This document shows, one piece after another, positions 9,941 to 17,874 of a stretch of 64,000 nt of DNA (its first letter is position 1; each line of letters begins with the position of its first letter). The notes beneath the pieces were generated by a model. It saw nothing but the letters and a program-made list of their open reading frames with translations, did not search any database and was not told the origin of the DNA. The DNA is from Chitinophaga niabensis. Lineage in GTDB: Bacteria; Bacteroidota; Bacteroidia; Chitinophagales; Chitinophagaceae. The position numbers were made by a program, and so were the translations under genes. The stretch lies in assembly GCF_900129465.1 (NCBI RefSeq), contig NZ_FSRA01000002.1, positions 1,302,001 through 1,366,000 of the forward strand, in the 5' to 3' direction.

Positions 9941-10846
9941 ATGTTGCAAGAAAATTCCATAAAGTTGTCGGTATCATACGCCATTGCGAGTAGAGTAAGG
10001 GATTACTTCATGATGATGAAATTCACACTCACATTCATGGTGGTATTCTCCTGTGTGGTTGCGTATTTACTGGCACCCGGTGTGAAATTTGAATTGCTGA
10101 AAGTTCTTTTATTATTTGCGGGCGGTATACTGGTATCCGGTTCTGCCAACACTATCAACCAGATACTGGAAAAAGACACAGACAAGCTGATGGCCCGTAC
10201 GGCTACAAGGCCTATTCCGGCCGGCAGATTGTCTGTATCAGAAGCAAGTATTGTGGCATTGGTAACAGGCCTGGCAGGAATTGCCATCCTGGGGTTTGGT
10301 TTTAACTGGCTTGCAGCAGGTGTTAGTCTTGCTTCCCTGGTGTTATATGGTTTTGTATACACACCCTGGAAGAAATGGAATTCACTGGCAGTGCTGGTAG
10401 GTGCTATCCCTGGAGCTTTGCCTCCATTGATCGGCTGGGTGGCAGGAGCCAACAGTTTCTCTGAAGGGGGATGGGCTTTGTTTGCGATACAGTTCCTGTG
10501 GCAGTTTCCGCACTTCTGGGCAATAGCCTGGGTAGCGCATACTGATTATACAAGAGCTGGTTTCAAACTGATGCCAACAGACAGGGGGCCGGGTAAAGTG
10601 ATTGCATTGCAATCCGCCATGTATGCCATGTTACTGATCCCTGCGGGCATAGCACCTTACCTGTTAAAGATAACAGGGCCTATTTCTGCAGTGGTGGCCA
10701 TCCTGATCGGCGGTTTTTATTTATACCGTGCGATTGAGCTGTACCGGAAATGTGACGTGCCGTCTGCCCGCAAACTGATGTTTGGATCATACATTTACCT
10801 GGCAGTGATATTGCTGGGGTTGTTGTTTGATAAAGTAAATTTGTGA
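9941..10846 (+). CDS. cyoE: Protoheme IX farnesyltransferase (heme O synthase)
   Basis: 301-residue UbiA-family prenyltransferase that adds the farnesyl group to heme b, giving heme O for the oxidase. The Asp-rich prenyl-diphosphate motif region is visible as NTINQILEKDTDKLMARTATRPIPAGR, the CtaB/CyoE signature, followed by TPWKKWNSLAVLVGAIPGALPPLIGW. About eight to nine membrane helices. The stop overlaps the leader of the next gene, so the genes are translationally close. Confidence 0.95.
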   Translation: MLQENSIKLSVSYAIASRVRDYFMMMKFTLTFMVVFSCVVAYLLAPGVKFELLKVLLLFAGGILVSGSANTINQILEKDTDKLMARTATRPIPAGRLSVSEASIVALVTGLAGIAILGFGFNWLAAGVSLASLVLYGFVYTPWKKWNSLAVLVGAIPGALPPLIGWVAGANSFSEGGWALFAIQFLWQFPHFWAIAWVAHTDYTRAGFKLMPTDRGPGKVIALQSAMYAMLLIPAGIAPYLLKITGPISAVVAILIGGFYLYRAIELYRKCDVPSARKLMFGSYIYLAVILLGLLFDKVNL

Positions 10847-10851
10847 GGGAA

Positions 10852-11415
10852 ATGATTACAATGAGCGCATCAAGAAATAAGATACATCCGCACAAGTATT
10901 CCATGTGGATCGCTATGGCCAGCATCACGATGATGTTCATAGGGTTCACCAGCGCTTACGTTGTGAAACGGGCACAGGCCAACTGGCAAAGTTTCAGCCT
11001 GCCTACTATCTTCTGGGTATCTACGGCATTGATCCTCACCAGTAGTCTGACCATTCACTTAGCCCTGCGCCAGTTCAAAGCGCGTAACATGAGCAGTTAT
11101 AAACAACTGATCACGTTAACAGCCTTACTGGGCATCGCATTTGCTGTTTGCCAGGTGATCGGTTTTTCAGATATGAAGAGCCATGGCCTTACATTGGACA
11201 GTACGGTTTCTGCCTCGTTCATATATGTGATCGTTGGCGCGCACATCCTGCACGTGCTGGGTGGTGTGATCGTACTGCTGATACTGTTTGCAAGGGCTTA
11301 CAGAACAAGGATCAGAACTTACAGCGCCGTGCCGATCGAAGTGGCTTCCACCTACTGGCATTTTGTAGACGGTCTGTGGATCTATCTGTTGATCTTTTTC
11401 AGCCTTGCGAGATAA
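10852..11415 (+). CDS. coxC: Cytochrome c oxidase subunit III (first copy)
   Basis: About 187-residue heme-copper oxidase subunit III family protein with five membrane helices. Family features are the HILHVLGG helix and the C-terminal ASTYWHFVDGLWIYLLIFF. The start is ambiguous: ATG 10852 (MITMSASRNK), ATG 10861 (MSASRNK), or an upstream GTG at 10843 that overlaps the cyoE stop. It is one of two adjacent subunit III genes. The pair is usual in Bacteroidota, and both copies keep the WHFVD helix. Confidence 0.9.
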   Translation: MITMSASRNKIHPHKYSMWIAMASITMMFIGFTSAYVVKRAQANWQSFSLPTIFWVSTALILTSSLTIHLALRQFKARNMSSYKQLITLTALLGIAFAVCQVIGFSDMKSHGLTLDSTVSASFIYVIVGAHILHVLGGVIVLLILFARAYRTRIRTYSAVPIEVASTYWHFVDGLWIYLLIFFSLAR

Positions 11416-11457
11416 TTAAGATACTGTTTAGAAAAATAAAATTCATAATTCGTACAA

Positions 11458-12135
11458 ATGGATAACGCAGTAACAGCGAAGAAAAAATGGTGGAGCGGTG
11501 GGCATTCGCCCTTCAGTGTGAGCTATGGCAAGTTGATGATGTGGTATTTCCTGATCTCGGATGCCTTTACGTTCGGCGCATTGCTGATCGCTTATGGTAC
11601 CCAAAGATTCATGGCTCAAGCCTGGCCTGATCCTAACGTAGTGTTCAAGTCGTTCCCTTTCATGGGGCATACGGAGCTTCCGCTGGTATTTGTGAGCTTG
11701 ATGACCTTCATCCTGATCATGAGTTCCGTTACCATGGTATTAGCGGTACATGCCGGTCATAATATGGACAAGAAAGCCGTGGCAAGATGGCTGATCCTGA
11801 CCATCATCGGTGGTATCATGTTCCTGAGCTGCCAGGCCTGGGAGTGGACGCACTTACATCATGAAGGCGCATGGTGGGGCAGAAATCCTTTCATCAATCA
11901 CGATGGTACTGCAGCACTTTCCACTAACTTTACTGACTTCTTCTTTACCATCACAGGGTTCCACGGTTTGCACGTAACATCTGGTGTGGTATTGAATATC
12001 ATTGTACTGATCAATGTATTGAAAGGTACTTATGAACACCGCGGCCATTATGAAATGGTGGAGAAAGTAGGGCTGTACTGGCACTTTGTAGACCTGGTTT
12101 GGGTATTTGTATTCACCTGCTTCTACTTACTGTAA
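11458..12135 (+). CDS. coxC: Cytochrome c oxidase subunit III (second copy)
   Basis: 225-residue subunit III paralogue. It shows helices around YFLISDAFTFGALLIAYG, the FHGLHVTSG stretch with the conserved His, and the C-terminal GLYWHFVDLVWVFVFTCFYLL. It is longer at the N-terminus than the preceding copy and lies 42 bp after it. Both subunit III proteins are expected in the same oxidase. This reading is firm for the family; whether the two copies are functionally different cannot be told from sequence. Confidence 0.92.
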   Translation: MDNAVTAKKKWWSGGHSPFSVSYGKLMMWYFLISDAFTFGALLIAYGTQRFMAQAWPDPNVVFKSFPFMGHTELPLVFVSLMTFILIMSSVTMVLAVHAGHNMDKKAVARWLILTIIGGIMFLSCQAWEWTHLHHEGAWWGRNPFINHDGTAALSTNFTDFFFTITGFHGLHVTSGVVLNIIVLINVLKGTYEHRGHYEMVEKVGLYWHFVDLVWVFVFTCFYLL

Positions 12136-12189
12136 GAAGAGGGCTCGTAAAAAGAATTGAACTAATTAATATAAAAGAATTTACAGATC

Positions 12190-12582
12190 ATGGCGCATAC
12201 ACATTCTGCAACCACAAACGGGAAAGATCCAGCCGTAAAGAAAATCTGGAAAGTGTTCTGGATCCTGTTAGTTATTACTTCTGTGGAAGTAGGTTTGGCA
12301 TTCCTGCACCTGGAAACAGGTATCCCCAGCAAGCTGTGGCTGAACTCCGTGTTCATTCTCCTGACGCTGCTGAAAGCATTTTATATCGTTGCGGAGTTTA
12401 TGCACTTACGTCACGAAGTAAAGAACCTGATCATGACGATCCTGTTCCCTTTACTCCTGTTCGTATGGTTCATTATTGCATTCCTGATGGACGGTGATTC
12501 CTGGAAGAAAATGCGGGTGAACCTTGCTCCTGGTACGCCAGCAGTAAAAGAAGCGCCGGCACATCAGCCAGCACATCATTAA
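12190..12582 (+). CDS. Cytochrome c oxidase subunit IV (small membrane subunit)
   Basis: 130-residue protein of the prokaryotic cytochrome c oxidase subunit IV family. Three hydrophobic segments are present: near residues 17-36 (WKVFWILLVITSVEVGLAFL), 45-67 (LNSVFILLTLLKAFYIVAEFMHL) and 76-98. The family motif around AFYIVAEFMHLRHE is clear. The C-terminus is rich in Ala, Pro and His (PAHQPAHH). It follows the second subunit III by 54 bp and closes the structural oxidase genes. Confidence 0.9.
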   Translation: MAHTHSATTNGKDPAVKKIWKVFWILLVITSVEVGLAFLHLETGIPSKLWLNSVFILLTLLKAFYIVAEFMHLRHEVKNLIMTILFPLLLFVWFIIAFLMDGDSWKKMRVNLAPGTPAVKEAPAHQPAHH

Positions 12583-12605
12583 CAGAACGTAGTTCAAAAT
12601 ATCGC

Positions 12606-12654
12606 AAATGTAAAAGTGATTCCATCCACGTTGATAGAGCTCACTTTTACATTT
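12606..12654. other. 14-bp perfect inverted repeat between subunit IV gene and SCO gene
   Basis: AAATGTAAAAGTGA at 12606-12619 is repeated as its exact reverse complement at 12641-12654, with a 21-base spacer. In RNA this is a 14-bp stem. It is not followed by a T-run, so it is not a standard terminator. It lies between the stop of subunit IV and the SCO gene, so it could stabilise or process the upstream message, or restrict translation of the downstream gene. Confidence 0.7.
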
Positions 12655-12685
12655 TGCATTTATAAACCTTTTAAAATCTACCGTC

Positions 12686-13399
12686 ATTTCTAAGAAAGCA
12701 TTACTCGGTGTAGCGTTGGCCATTTTAGTGCCATTGGCAGGATACCTGATCGTAGATCATTATGGTAAGAATATCGTGCATGTTCCGCCTTTCCTGATCG
12801 CGGAAAGAGTGGACACGATCGTAAAAGATGGTAAAACCACTTATGATACGGTGTATCACCAGATCAGGGATTTTACCCTTACCAACCAGTTAGGGGAACA
12901 GGTACATATGAAAGACAGTGAAGGTAAGATCAGGATCGTGAGCTTCTTTTTTACCAGCTGCCCACAGATCTGCCCTACCCTTACCACCCATCTGAAAATG
13001 GTGCAGGAAGCTTTTAAAAAGAATGAAGAACTGGTGCAGATCCTTTCTTTAAGTGTAGACCCGGAAAGAGATACGGTGAAATCCCTGAAGAAGTATGCGG
13101 ATAAATATACCATAGATCCCAAGAACTGGTGGTTACTGACCGGGGATAAAAAGGAGATCTATGACCTGGCGCGCCATGAGTTTTTCGTAAATGCCTTAGA
13201 AGGCAATGGCGGGCCGGATGATTTTATCCATACGGAGAAATTTGTTGTGATAGACAAGGACCGTTATATCCGTGGATACTACAACGGGCTGGATACAAAT
13301 GATGTGCGCCGGATGGTGAACGATATTGCTGTTTTACATATTGCTAAAGACAAAAAGAAGCCAGGCCTTATAAAGCGGCTCTTCTCCTCTGGCAATTAA
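12686..13399 (+). CDS. SCO1/SenC-type copper chaperone (probable ATT start)
   Basis: Thioredoxin-fold SCO1/SenC family protein that delivers copper to the CuA site of subunit II. The copper-binding motif CPQIC is visible in FFFTSCPQICPTLTTHL, as are the later VDPERDT and the C-terminal His of FIHTEKFVVID. The start is unusual. The frame has no ATG, GTG or TTG between the in-frame stop at 12635 and a TTG at 12716, which would begin inside the signal anchor. Reading from ATT at 12686 gives MSKKALLGVALAILVPLAGYL, a normal membrane anchor. ATT is therefore preferred here; TTG 12716 is the conventional fallback. Confidence 0.85.
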   Translation: MSKKALLGVALAILVPLAGYLIVDHYGKNIVHVPPFLIAERVDTIVKDGKTTYDTVYHQIRDFTLTNQLGEQVHMKDSEGKIRIVSFFFTSCPQICPTLTTHLKMVQEAFKKNEELVQILSLSVDPERDTVKSLKKYADKYTIDPKNWWLLTGDKKEIYDLARHEFFVNALEGNGGPDDFIHTEKFVVIDKDRYIRGYYNGLDTNDVRRMVNDIAVLHIAKDKKKPGLIKRLFSSGN

Positions 13400-13408
13400 A
13401 TAAGGATT

Positions 13409-13981
13409 ATGAGCTTAAAGAATAAGAACCTGAATATACCCATTGCGATCGTATCCATTGTGATACCTGTGCTGGTAGCTGTGCTGTTCATTATACCAAA
13501 GCCGGATATTGAGGCTGGGTTTGATGTGAAGCTGATGCCTTTCTTTCATGCCGTATTGAATTCTGCAACGGCCGTATTATTGGTGGCGAGCCTGGTCTTT
13601 ATCAAGAACGGGCGCCGCAGGGCACATAAGTGGGCGAACCTCTCAGCAGTAGCGCTTTCTGTCCTGTTCCTGCTGTCTTACGTAACGTATCATTTCCTGA
13701 CGGAAAGCACGAAGTTTGGCGACATCGATCATAATGGTATAGTGGATGCTGCTGAGCTAGGTATGATAGGAGGGGTACGTTATGTATACTACTTCCTGCT
13801 GTTAACGCATATCCTGCTGGCGGTGATCATTGTGCCACTGGTACTTTTTACGCTGCTCCGCGCTTTCCAGGATGACAATGTGCGTCATCGCAGGATTGCA
13901 CGCATCACCTGGCCCATTTGGTTCTATGTGGCTGTTACAGGCGTGATCGTATACATTATGATCTCTCCATACTATTCCTGA
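13409..13981 (+). CDS. DUF420 membrane protein, oxidase assembly
   Basis: 190-residue DUF420 protein with five predicted membrane helices. DUF420 members occur beside cytochrome oxidase genes, and the Gram-positive homologue CtaM is needed for heme-copper oxidase biogenesis. Conserved His residues are visible in the helices (PFFHAVLNS, SYVTYHFLTES, LLTHILLAV). It starts 9 bp after the SCO gene, in the same operon. A role in copper or heme insertion is inferred from family and context. Confidence 0.88.
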   Translation: MSLKNKNLNIPIAIVSIVIPVLVAVLFIIPKPDIEAGFDVKLMPFFHAVLNSATAVLLVASLVFIKNGRRRAHKWANLSAVALSVLFLLSYVTYHFLTESTKFGDIDHNGIVDAAELGMIGGVRYVYYFLLLTHILLAVIIVPLVLFTLLRAFQDDNVRHRRIARITWPIWFYVAVTGVIVYIMISPYYS

Positions 13982-14025
13982 CGGATATCAGTTCCTGAAG
14001 TATGGAAATACCTTAATTTAGTACC

Positions 14026-14241
14026 GTGAAAAAGCTGTTATTCCTTATAATGATCATTGCTTTATTACTGCCTTGCAGTGATCTGTTGGCACAATGTTCC
14101 CTGTGCACTAAAACGGCGCAGCAATTAGGAGAAGGGCCTGCAAAGGGTTTGAACAACGGCATCCTGATGCTGGCATTCACACCTTTGGCATTAATGGCCT
14201 TCCTGGGCTGGCGCTGGTGGCGTAGCCAAAGGGCAAACTAA
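14026..14241 (+). CDS. Small membrane protein with periplasmic CxxC
   Basis: 71-residue protein, GTG start, with a signal segment (KKLLFLIMIIALLLPCSDLLA) followed by CSLC, a glycine/asparagine linker and one C-terminal membrane helix ending WRWWRSQRAN. Similar short proteins end the cox/DUF420 operon in related Bacteroidota. The exported CxxC and the context suggest a role in thiol or copper handling during oxidase assembly, but no function is established. It is the last gene of the + strand respiratory operon and converges on the MarR gene. Confidence 0.75.
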   Translation: MKKLLFLIMIIALLLPCSDLLAQCSLCTKTAQQLGEGPAKGLNNGILMLAFTPLALMAFLGWRWWRSQRAN

Positions 14242-14270
14242 TGCAGCCCGCCTGACCGGCAAACTGATCC

Positions 14271-14888
14271 TTACTCTTCTTCTTTACTTTCAAATTCCGG
14301 GCAATCTAACCGAAGGTCCCCTGCTCTTAACGGCGTACGGATGAGGTGGCAATAGTGTTGCGTTTTGCCTTTCTGTTCATAGAACTGGCAATTAAAGCAC
14401 ATGCGTTGTGGTGTGATAATGAGTTGGTGGTTCAGGTCATGGATAAGGTCCATTAATTGCTCCAGCAGAACGGCTTGTTTTTCAGGTGGAATGGCATTCA
14501 CTGATCCCTGCATGGGGTGTGCGAACTTTTCTACTTTCTTTGCAATAACCTTCCCTGCTTTTGTTAACAGGAGGGTATGACTGCGATTATCGTAAACATC
14601 TGCTTTCCTTTTCAAGAGGTCCTTCGCTTCCAAAGTTTTAATAGCATCACTGATCGTTGCTTTCGTCATGTTAAAATGCGATGCGAGGTGTGTAACTGTC
14701 TTTAGCTTTTCCGGATAATGCAGCAGGAAAGTTAATATCTGAACCTGTATGGGGCTGAGGCCGTGTTGTTTAGCTTCATGCCAGAGCAGCACGCGAAAGG
14801 CTTCCGAAAGTCTTTCCAGTGCCGCTACTACCTTGCTCGCAGTATTGTCTGCCTGATGTTCAGGATTAAAGGTAGATTCCTTTGTCAT
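14271..14888 (-). CDS. MarR-family regulator with C-terminal four-cysteine motif
   Basis: 205-residue winged-helix MarR regulator. The helix-turn-helix is clear (THLASHFNMTKATISDAIKTLEAK followed by the wing DNRSHTLLLTKAGK). Unlike classical MarR proteins of about 150 residues, it has a C-terminal extension with four cysteines in the order C-x2-C-x12-C-x15-C (CFNC ... HYC ... LDCPEF). This suggests a metal or Fe-S site and hence a redox- or metal-responsive regulator. It is divergent from the ClC gene, with 284 bp between, and converges on the oxidase operon. Confidence 0.85.
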   Translation of the reverse strand: MTKESTFNPEHQADNTASKVVAALERLSEAFRVLLWHEAKQHGLSPIQVQILTFLLHYPEKLKTVTHLASHFNMTKATISDAIKTLEAKDLLKRKADVYDNRSHTLLLTKAGKVIAKKVEKFAHPMQGSVNAIPPEKQAVLLEQLMDLIHDLNHQLIITPQRMCFNCQFYEQKGKTQHYCHLIRTPLRAGDLRLDCPEFESKEEE

Positions 14889-15099
14889 GTTTTTTTTCCG
14901 TATCTTTTTTTATGGTTTCTGTCTTAAAATTGGTGGGCTTTCGATGGAAGGCGTCGAAATTACGAAAGATTTATTCCGCCCTTTATAGCACATTCATGCT
15001 GTTTTCTTAACGATAATAAAACACACAAAATTGTTTGTGAGCTTGCAATTGCGGGGATTTTATCTAAGTTAAAATACGGCTAACAATCTGATCTCTGAC

Positions 15100-15128
15100 T
15101 TGTTACCTATTATCAAGTATTATATTTA
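15100..15128 (+). promoter_or_regulatory. Putative promoter of ClC gene
   Basis: TTG at 15100-15102, an 18-bp spacer and TATATTTA at 15121-15128 match the Bacteroidota TTG/TAnnTTTG promoter in seven of eight -7 positions. The start codon is 45 bp downstream at 15173. Confidence 0.45.
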
Positions 15129-15172
15129 CAGCATTTGAAAACAAAGTCTGCTTAACGGTAAAAACTCTGCAA

Positions 15173-16393
15173 ATGAAATACTTTGCTTCTTTATTCCATC
15201 GCAAAGGCTTGCCTGTAGCGGATTGTACGCCATCAATACAGTACATGCATGTGCCTATAGAACGAGTGTTGTATATGGTGATGCGTGTATTTATTTTGGC
15301 TGTAAGCTGCAGTATTGTTGCAGTTGGCGGGCTGTTGCTTGTTCGTTTGATCAGTAATGTGTTGTATTTCAACGACTGGTCTGTTGCAGCAGTATCTCCG
15401 GTTTATCATAACCTGGATGTGACTGCGATAGTATTGCCAGTGGCGGGTGTTGCAGCAGGTGTGTTGTTGGTGCGTAAGTGGAAATTCCTTTCGCCGTTAA
15501 GTGGTGTGTTGAACATTGGTACTGGTATTCCTTTAGGACCGGAAGGTATTGCGATGAACTATAGTATGTATGCTGGTGAGCATCATGACCTGCTGTTAAC
15601 AGCAGGTGTTGCAGCCGGTTTTGCTGCTATGTTTGGTACACCATTGGCAGCTATCATATTAGTGAGTGAACTGCTGTATAGGAAATTCATTTCAAAGAGG
15701 ATCGGTTATATCAGTCTTGCTGCATTCGTTGGCGCTGCTATCCATATGTTATGGTTTGGTGTGGAACCATTCTTTGTTCTTCCTTTACTTACTATTCCAT
15801 CCATAGCAGCTATTGGCCTGTATACACTGATAGGTGTAGTAACGGGATTACATTCAGCTATCCTTGTGTTTGGTGTACAACAGATCAGGTCATTTGCTAA
15901 CGGCTGGGTATGGCCGGTTGTAAGTGCAGCAGCGGTAGGGTTTGCAGGATATCATGCACCGGAGATCTTAGGTAACGGGATAGAATACACTGCGATGATG
16001 TTGCAGGGCAAGGTAACGCTCTCCTTATTGATCTCACTGAGTATGATCAAATTTTTACTGATCATCTTTGTATTGGGAACCCGTACGTTTGGCGGAATGA
16101 TATTACCACTGCTCTCTATCGGCAGTGCATTGGGTATATTGAGTGCATTACTATTACAAATGGCATTTCCGGGTACTCCTTTGAATCCTTCGCTGGCGGC
16201 GTTGGTGGGTATGGCGGCATTGTTTGCAGGTGTTACGCGTGGATGGATAACAGCTATTGTTTTTGCGCTGGAATGTACATGGCAGGGAGAAGGGATATTT
16301 CCGCTGCTGTTTGCCTGCACCATCTCCTGGATCATCTCCGGATGGATGATGAAAAAAGAAGCGCCCGTTCTGCAGGCGCCTCCTCTTCATTAA
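15173..16393 (+). CDS. ClC-family chloride channel/antiporter
   Basis: 406-residue ClC-family membrane protein with about ten to twelve helices. The family filter region is recognisable as GTGIPLGPEGIA (GxxGPEG type), followed by AAGFAAMFGTPLAAIILVSELL, equivalent to the AAxFxAPLAGxxF helix. A second family stretch is GTRTFGGMILPLLSIGSALG. No cytoplasmic CBS domains are present. Ion selectivity and transport mode (channel or H+ antiport) cannot be read from the sequence. It converges on the SMR gene; the two stops overlap by 4 bp. Confidence 0.88.
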   Translation: MKYFASLFHRKGLPVADCTPSIQYMHVPIERVLYMVMRVFILAVSCSIVAVGGLLLVRLISNVLYFNDWSVAAVSPVYHNLDVTAIVLPVAGVAAGVLLVRKWKFLSPLSGVLNIGTGIPLGPEGIAMNYSMYAGEHHDLLLTAGVAAGFAAMFGTPLAAIILVSELLYRKFISKRIGYISLAAFVGAAIHMLWFGVEPFFVLPLLTIPSIAAIGLYTLIGVVTGLHSAILVFGVQQIRSFANGWVWPVVSAAAVGFAGYHAPEILGNGIEYTAMMLQGKVTLSLLISLSMIKFLLIIFVLGTRTFGGMILPLLSIGSALGILSALLLQMAFPGTPLNPSLAALVGMAALFAGVTRGWITAIVFALECTWQGEGIFPLLFACTISWIISGWMMKKEAPVLQAPPLH

Positions 16394-16719
16394 TGTGATC
16401 CTTCTGAAACGAACTTCAAACCAATGATGGAACCGATCAGCATCACCAGGAAAAAGATGCGCCATAATGCAGCAGGTTCTTTGAAGAAGAGCATGCCTGC
16501 AATGGCAGTGCCTGCTGCTCCTATACCTGTCCATACAGCATAAGCGGTACCTATTGGCAAGCCATTATTAATAGCTTTATTCAGCAGGAAAAAACTTAGT
16601 GAGATGCAGATCACGAAACTAATGGAAGGCCATAGTTTAGAGAAGTTCTCAGAATACTTAAGTGAAATAGTAAAGCCGATCTCGAACAGACCGCCCAGGA
16701 TTAAAAATAACCAAGCCAT
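16390..16719 (-). CDS. SMR-family exporter, SugE/Gdx-like
   Basis: 109-residue four-helix small multidrug resistance protein. The essential membrane Glu is visible in GGLFEIGFTISLKYS. The later PIGTAYAVWTGIGAAGTAIAGMLFF and the EPAALWRIFFL stretch fit the SugE/Gdx guanidinium-exporter subgroup better than EmrE. It is a single-gene unit, convergent with the ClC gene. Upstream DNA (16720-16932) was inspected for a guanidine riboswitch without a convincing match. Confidence 0.85.
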   Translation of the reverse strand: MAWLFLILGGLFEIGFTISLKYSENFSKLWPSISFVICISLSFFLLNKAINNGLPIGTAYAVWTGIGAAGTAIAGMLFFKEPAALWRIFFLVMLIGSIIGLKFVSEGSH

Positions 16720-16932
16720 AACAAAATGATTTGTTTAGTAAAAAAAATATAAAGAGGAAATTAGTTTAGCTGCGTACAGTATCAGATGCCGTAGTTGAAT
16801 ACAGCATAAGTGAAAGAAAGGCGGAATACCCTGATAGAAGTAACCATTACTGTTGCTAATTGTTTAGGAGAGGCGAAGGTACGAAAAATACAGGAATGAG
16901 GGGTAGTGCTATTAAAGGATGCCCGTACAACA

Positions 16933-17835
16933 TCAGGTGTATTGTTGCACTATCTTATACAGGTTAAATCCCGGGCCTTCCATGAGTTGCTGCACTTCTT
17001 TATAAAGGGCCTGTTTATCTACATCCTGCATGCGGCGGTGTTGGATCAGCTGATAGGCTTTTTCTGCCAGTAAGAGGGCTTTGCGTTGTTTATTTCCATG
17101 TACCTGGTCCCTGTGTTCATCCAATGCTTTGATCAGTTCAGGTATTCCCTGCTGCTGTGTAGCAATTGTTTTGATCACAGGTGTTTCCCATTCATCAGTT
17201 CTTTTGGTATGTGCCAGGAGGCGGAGGTTCTTTACGAATTCATCTGCTTTGGGGCGGTCTGCTTTATTAACGGCAAAGATGTTCGCTATCTCCATTAGTC
17301 CTGCTTTCATGGTTTGTATCTCATCGCCTGCCTCCGGTACTACTACCACCACGGTAGTATCTGCAATGCCCGCAATTTCTACCTCACTCTGCCCAACACC
17401 TACTGTTTCAATGAAGAGATAATCAAAACCGGCAGCTTTCACCAGGTCGCTCACTTCCAGGATCTTTGGGCTGAGGCCGCCAAGGGCACCACGGCTGGCC
17501 ATAGAGCGGATAAATACATCCGGGCTGGAGAAGTGTTCGCTCATCCTGATCCTGTCTCCCAGTAAGGCACCGAAATTGAAAGGAGAAGAAGGATCTACCG
17601 CAATAATGGCTATACGTTTTTGCTGTTGAAGCAGGGCAGTAATGAGGGCATTCACGAGGGTGCTTTTGCCTGCACCGGGAGGGCCGGTTATGCCAACTAC
17701 GCGCGTATGCCCTTCTGCGGGAAGTTCTTCCAGCAAACGGGTATATCCCGGCGCTTCATTCTCTACAAGTGAGATGCAGCGCGCCAATGTTTTGATATCG
17801 CCACCTGTGAGACGGCTGAGTAATTGCGCGTACAT
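16933..17835 (-). CDS. meaB: MeaB/ArgK-type P-loop GTPase (methylmalonyl-CoA mutase chaperone)
   Basis: About 300-residue G3E-family GTPase that loads and protects B12-dependent methylmalonyl-CoA mutase. Walker A is GPPGAGKST, Walker B region IIAVDPSSPF, then RIRMSEH, FIETVGVGQSE and the G4 motif NKAD. The start is set at MYAQLLSRLTG (17835) because the nine extra upstream residues are outside the family consensus and overlap the divergent promoter. The mutase genes are not in this window. Confidence 0.92.
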   Translation of the reverse strand: MYAQLLSRLTGGDIKTLARCISLVENEAPGYTRLLEELPAEGHTRVVGITGPPGAGKSTLVNALITALLQQQKRIAIIAVDPSSPFNFGALLGDRIRMSEHFSSPDVFIRSMASRGALGGLSPKILEVSDLVKAAGFDYLFIETVGVGQSEVEIAGIADTTVVVVVPEAGDEIQTMKAGLMEIANIFAVNKADRPKADEFVKNLRLLAHTKRTDEWETPVIKTIATQQQGIPELIKALDEHRDQVHGNKQRKALLLAEKAYQLIQHRRMQDVDKQALYKEVQQLMEGPGFNLYKIVQQYT

Positions 17836-17874
17836 GAAACAAATGTATCGATGATTTTCCACATCTTTGCAACT

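Noticed and set aside
10852..12135. Second subunit III gene as a duplicated or decaying copy
   Set aside because: Both are full-length with intact helices and conserved His motifs, and two adjacent subunit III genes are usual in this operon type.
16720..16932. Possible guanidine riboswitch upstream of the SugE-like gene (CAGGGTATTCCG and two small hairpins on the minus strand)
   Set aside because: The conserved ykkC core is interrupted by an extra base, the other invariant blocks are missing, and the hairpin loops are not ACGR. An Infernal search with the guanidine-I, -II and -III models would settle it.
17836..17862. Longer meaB start (nine additional residues)
   Set aside because: The extension is not family-like and occupies the short divergent promoter region shared with the glycosyltransferase gene.
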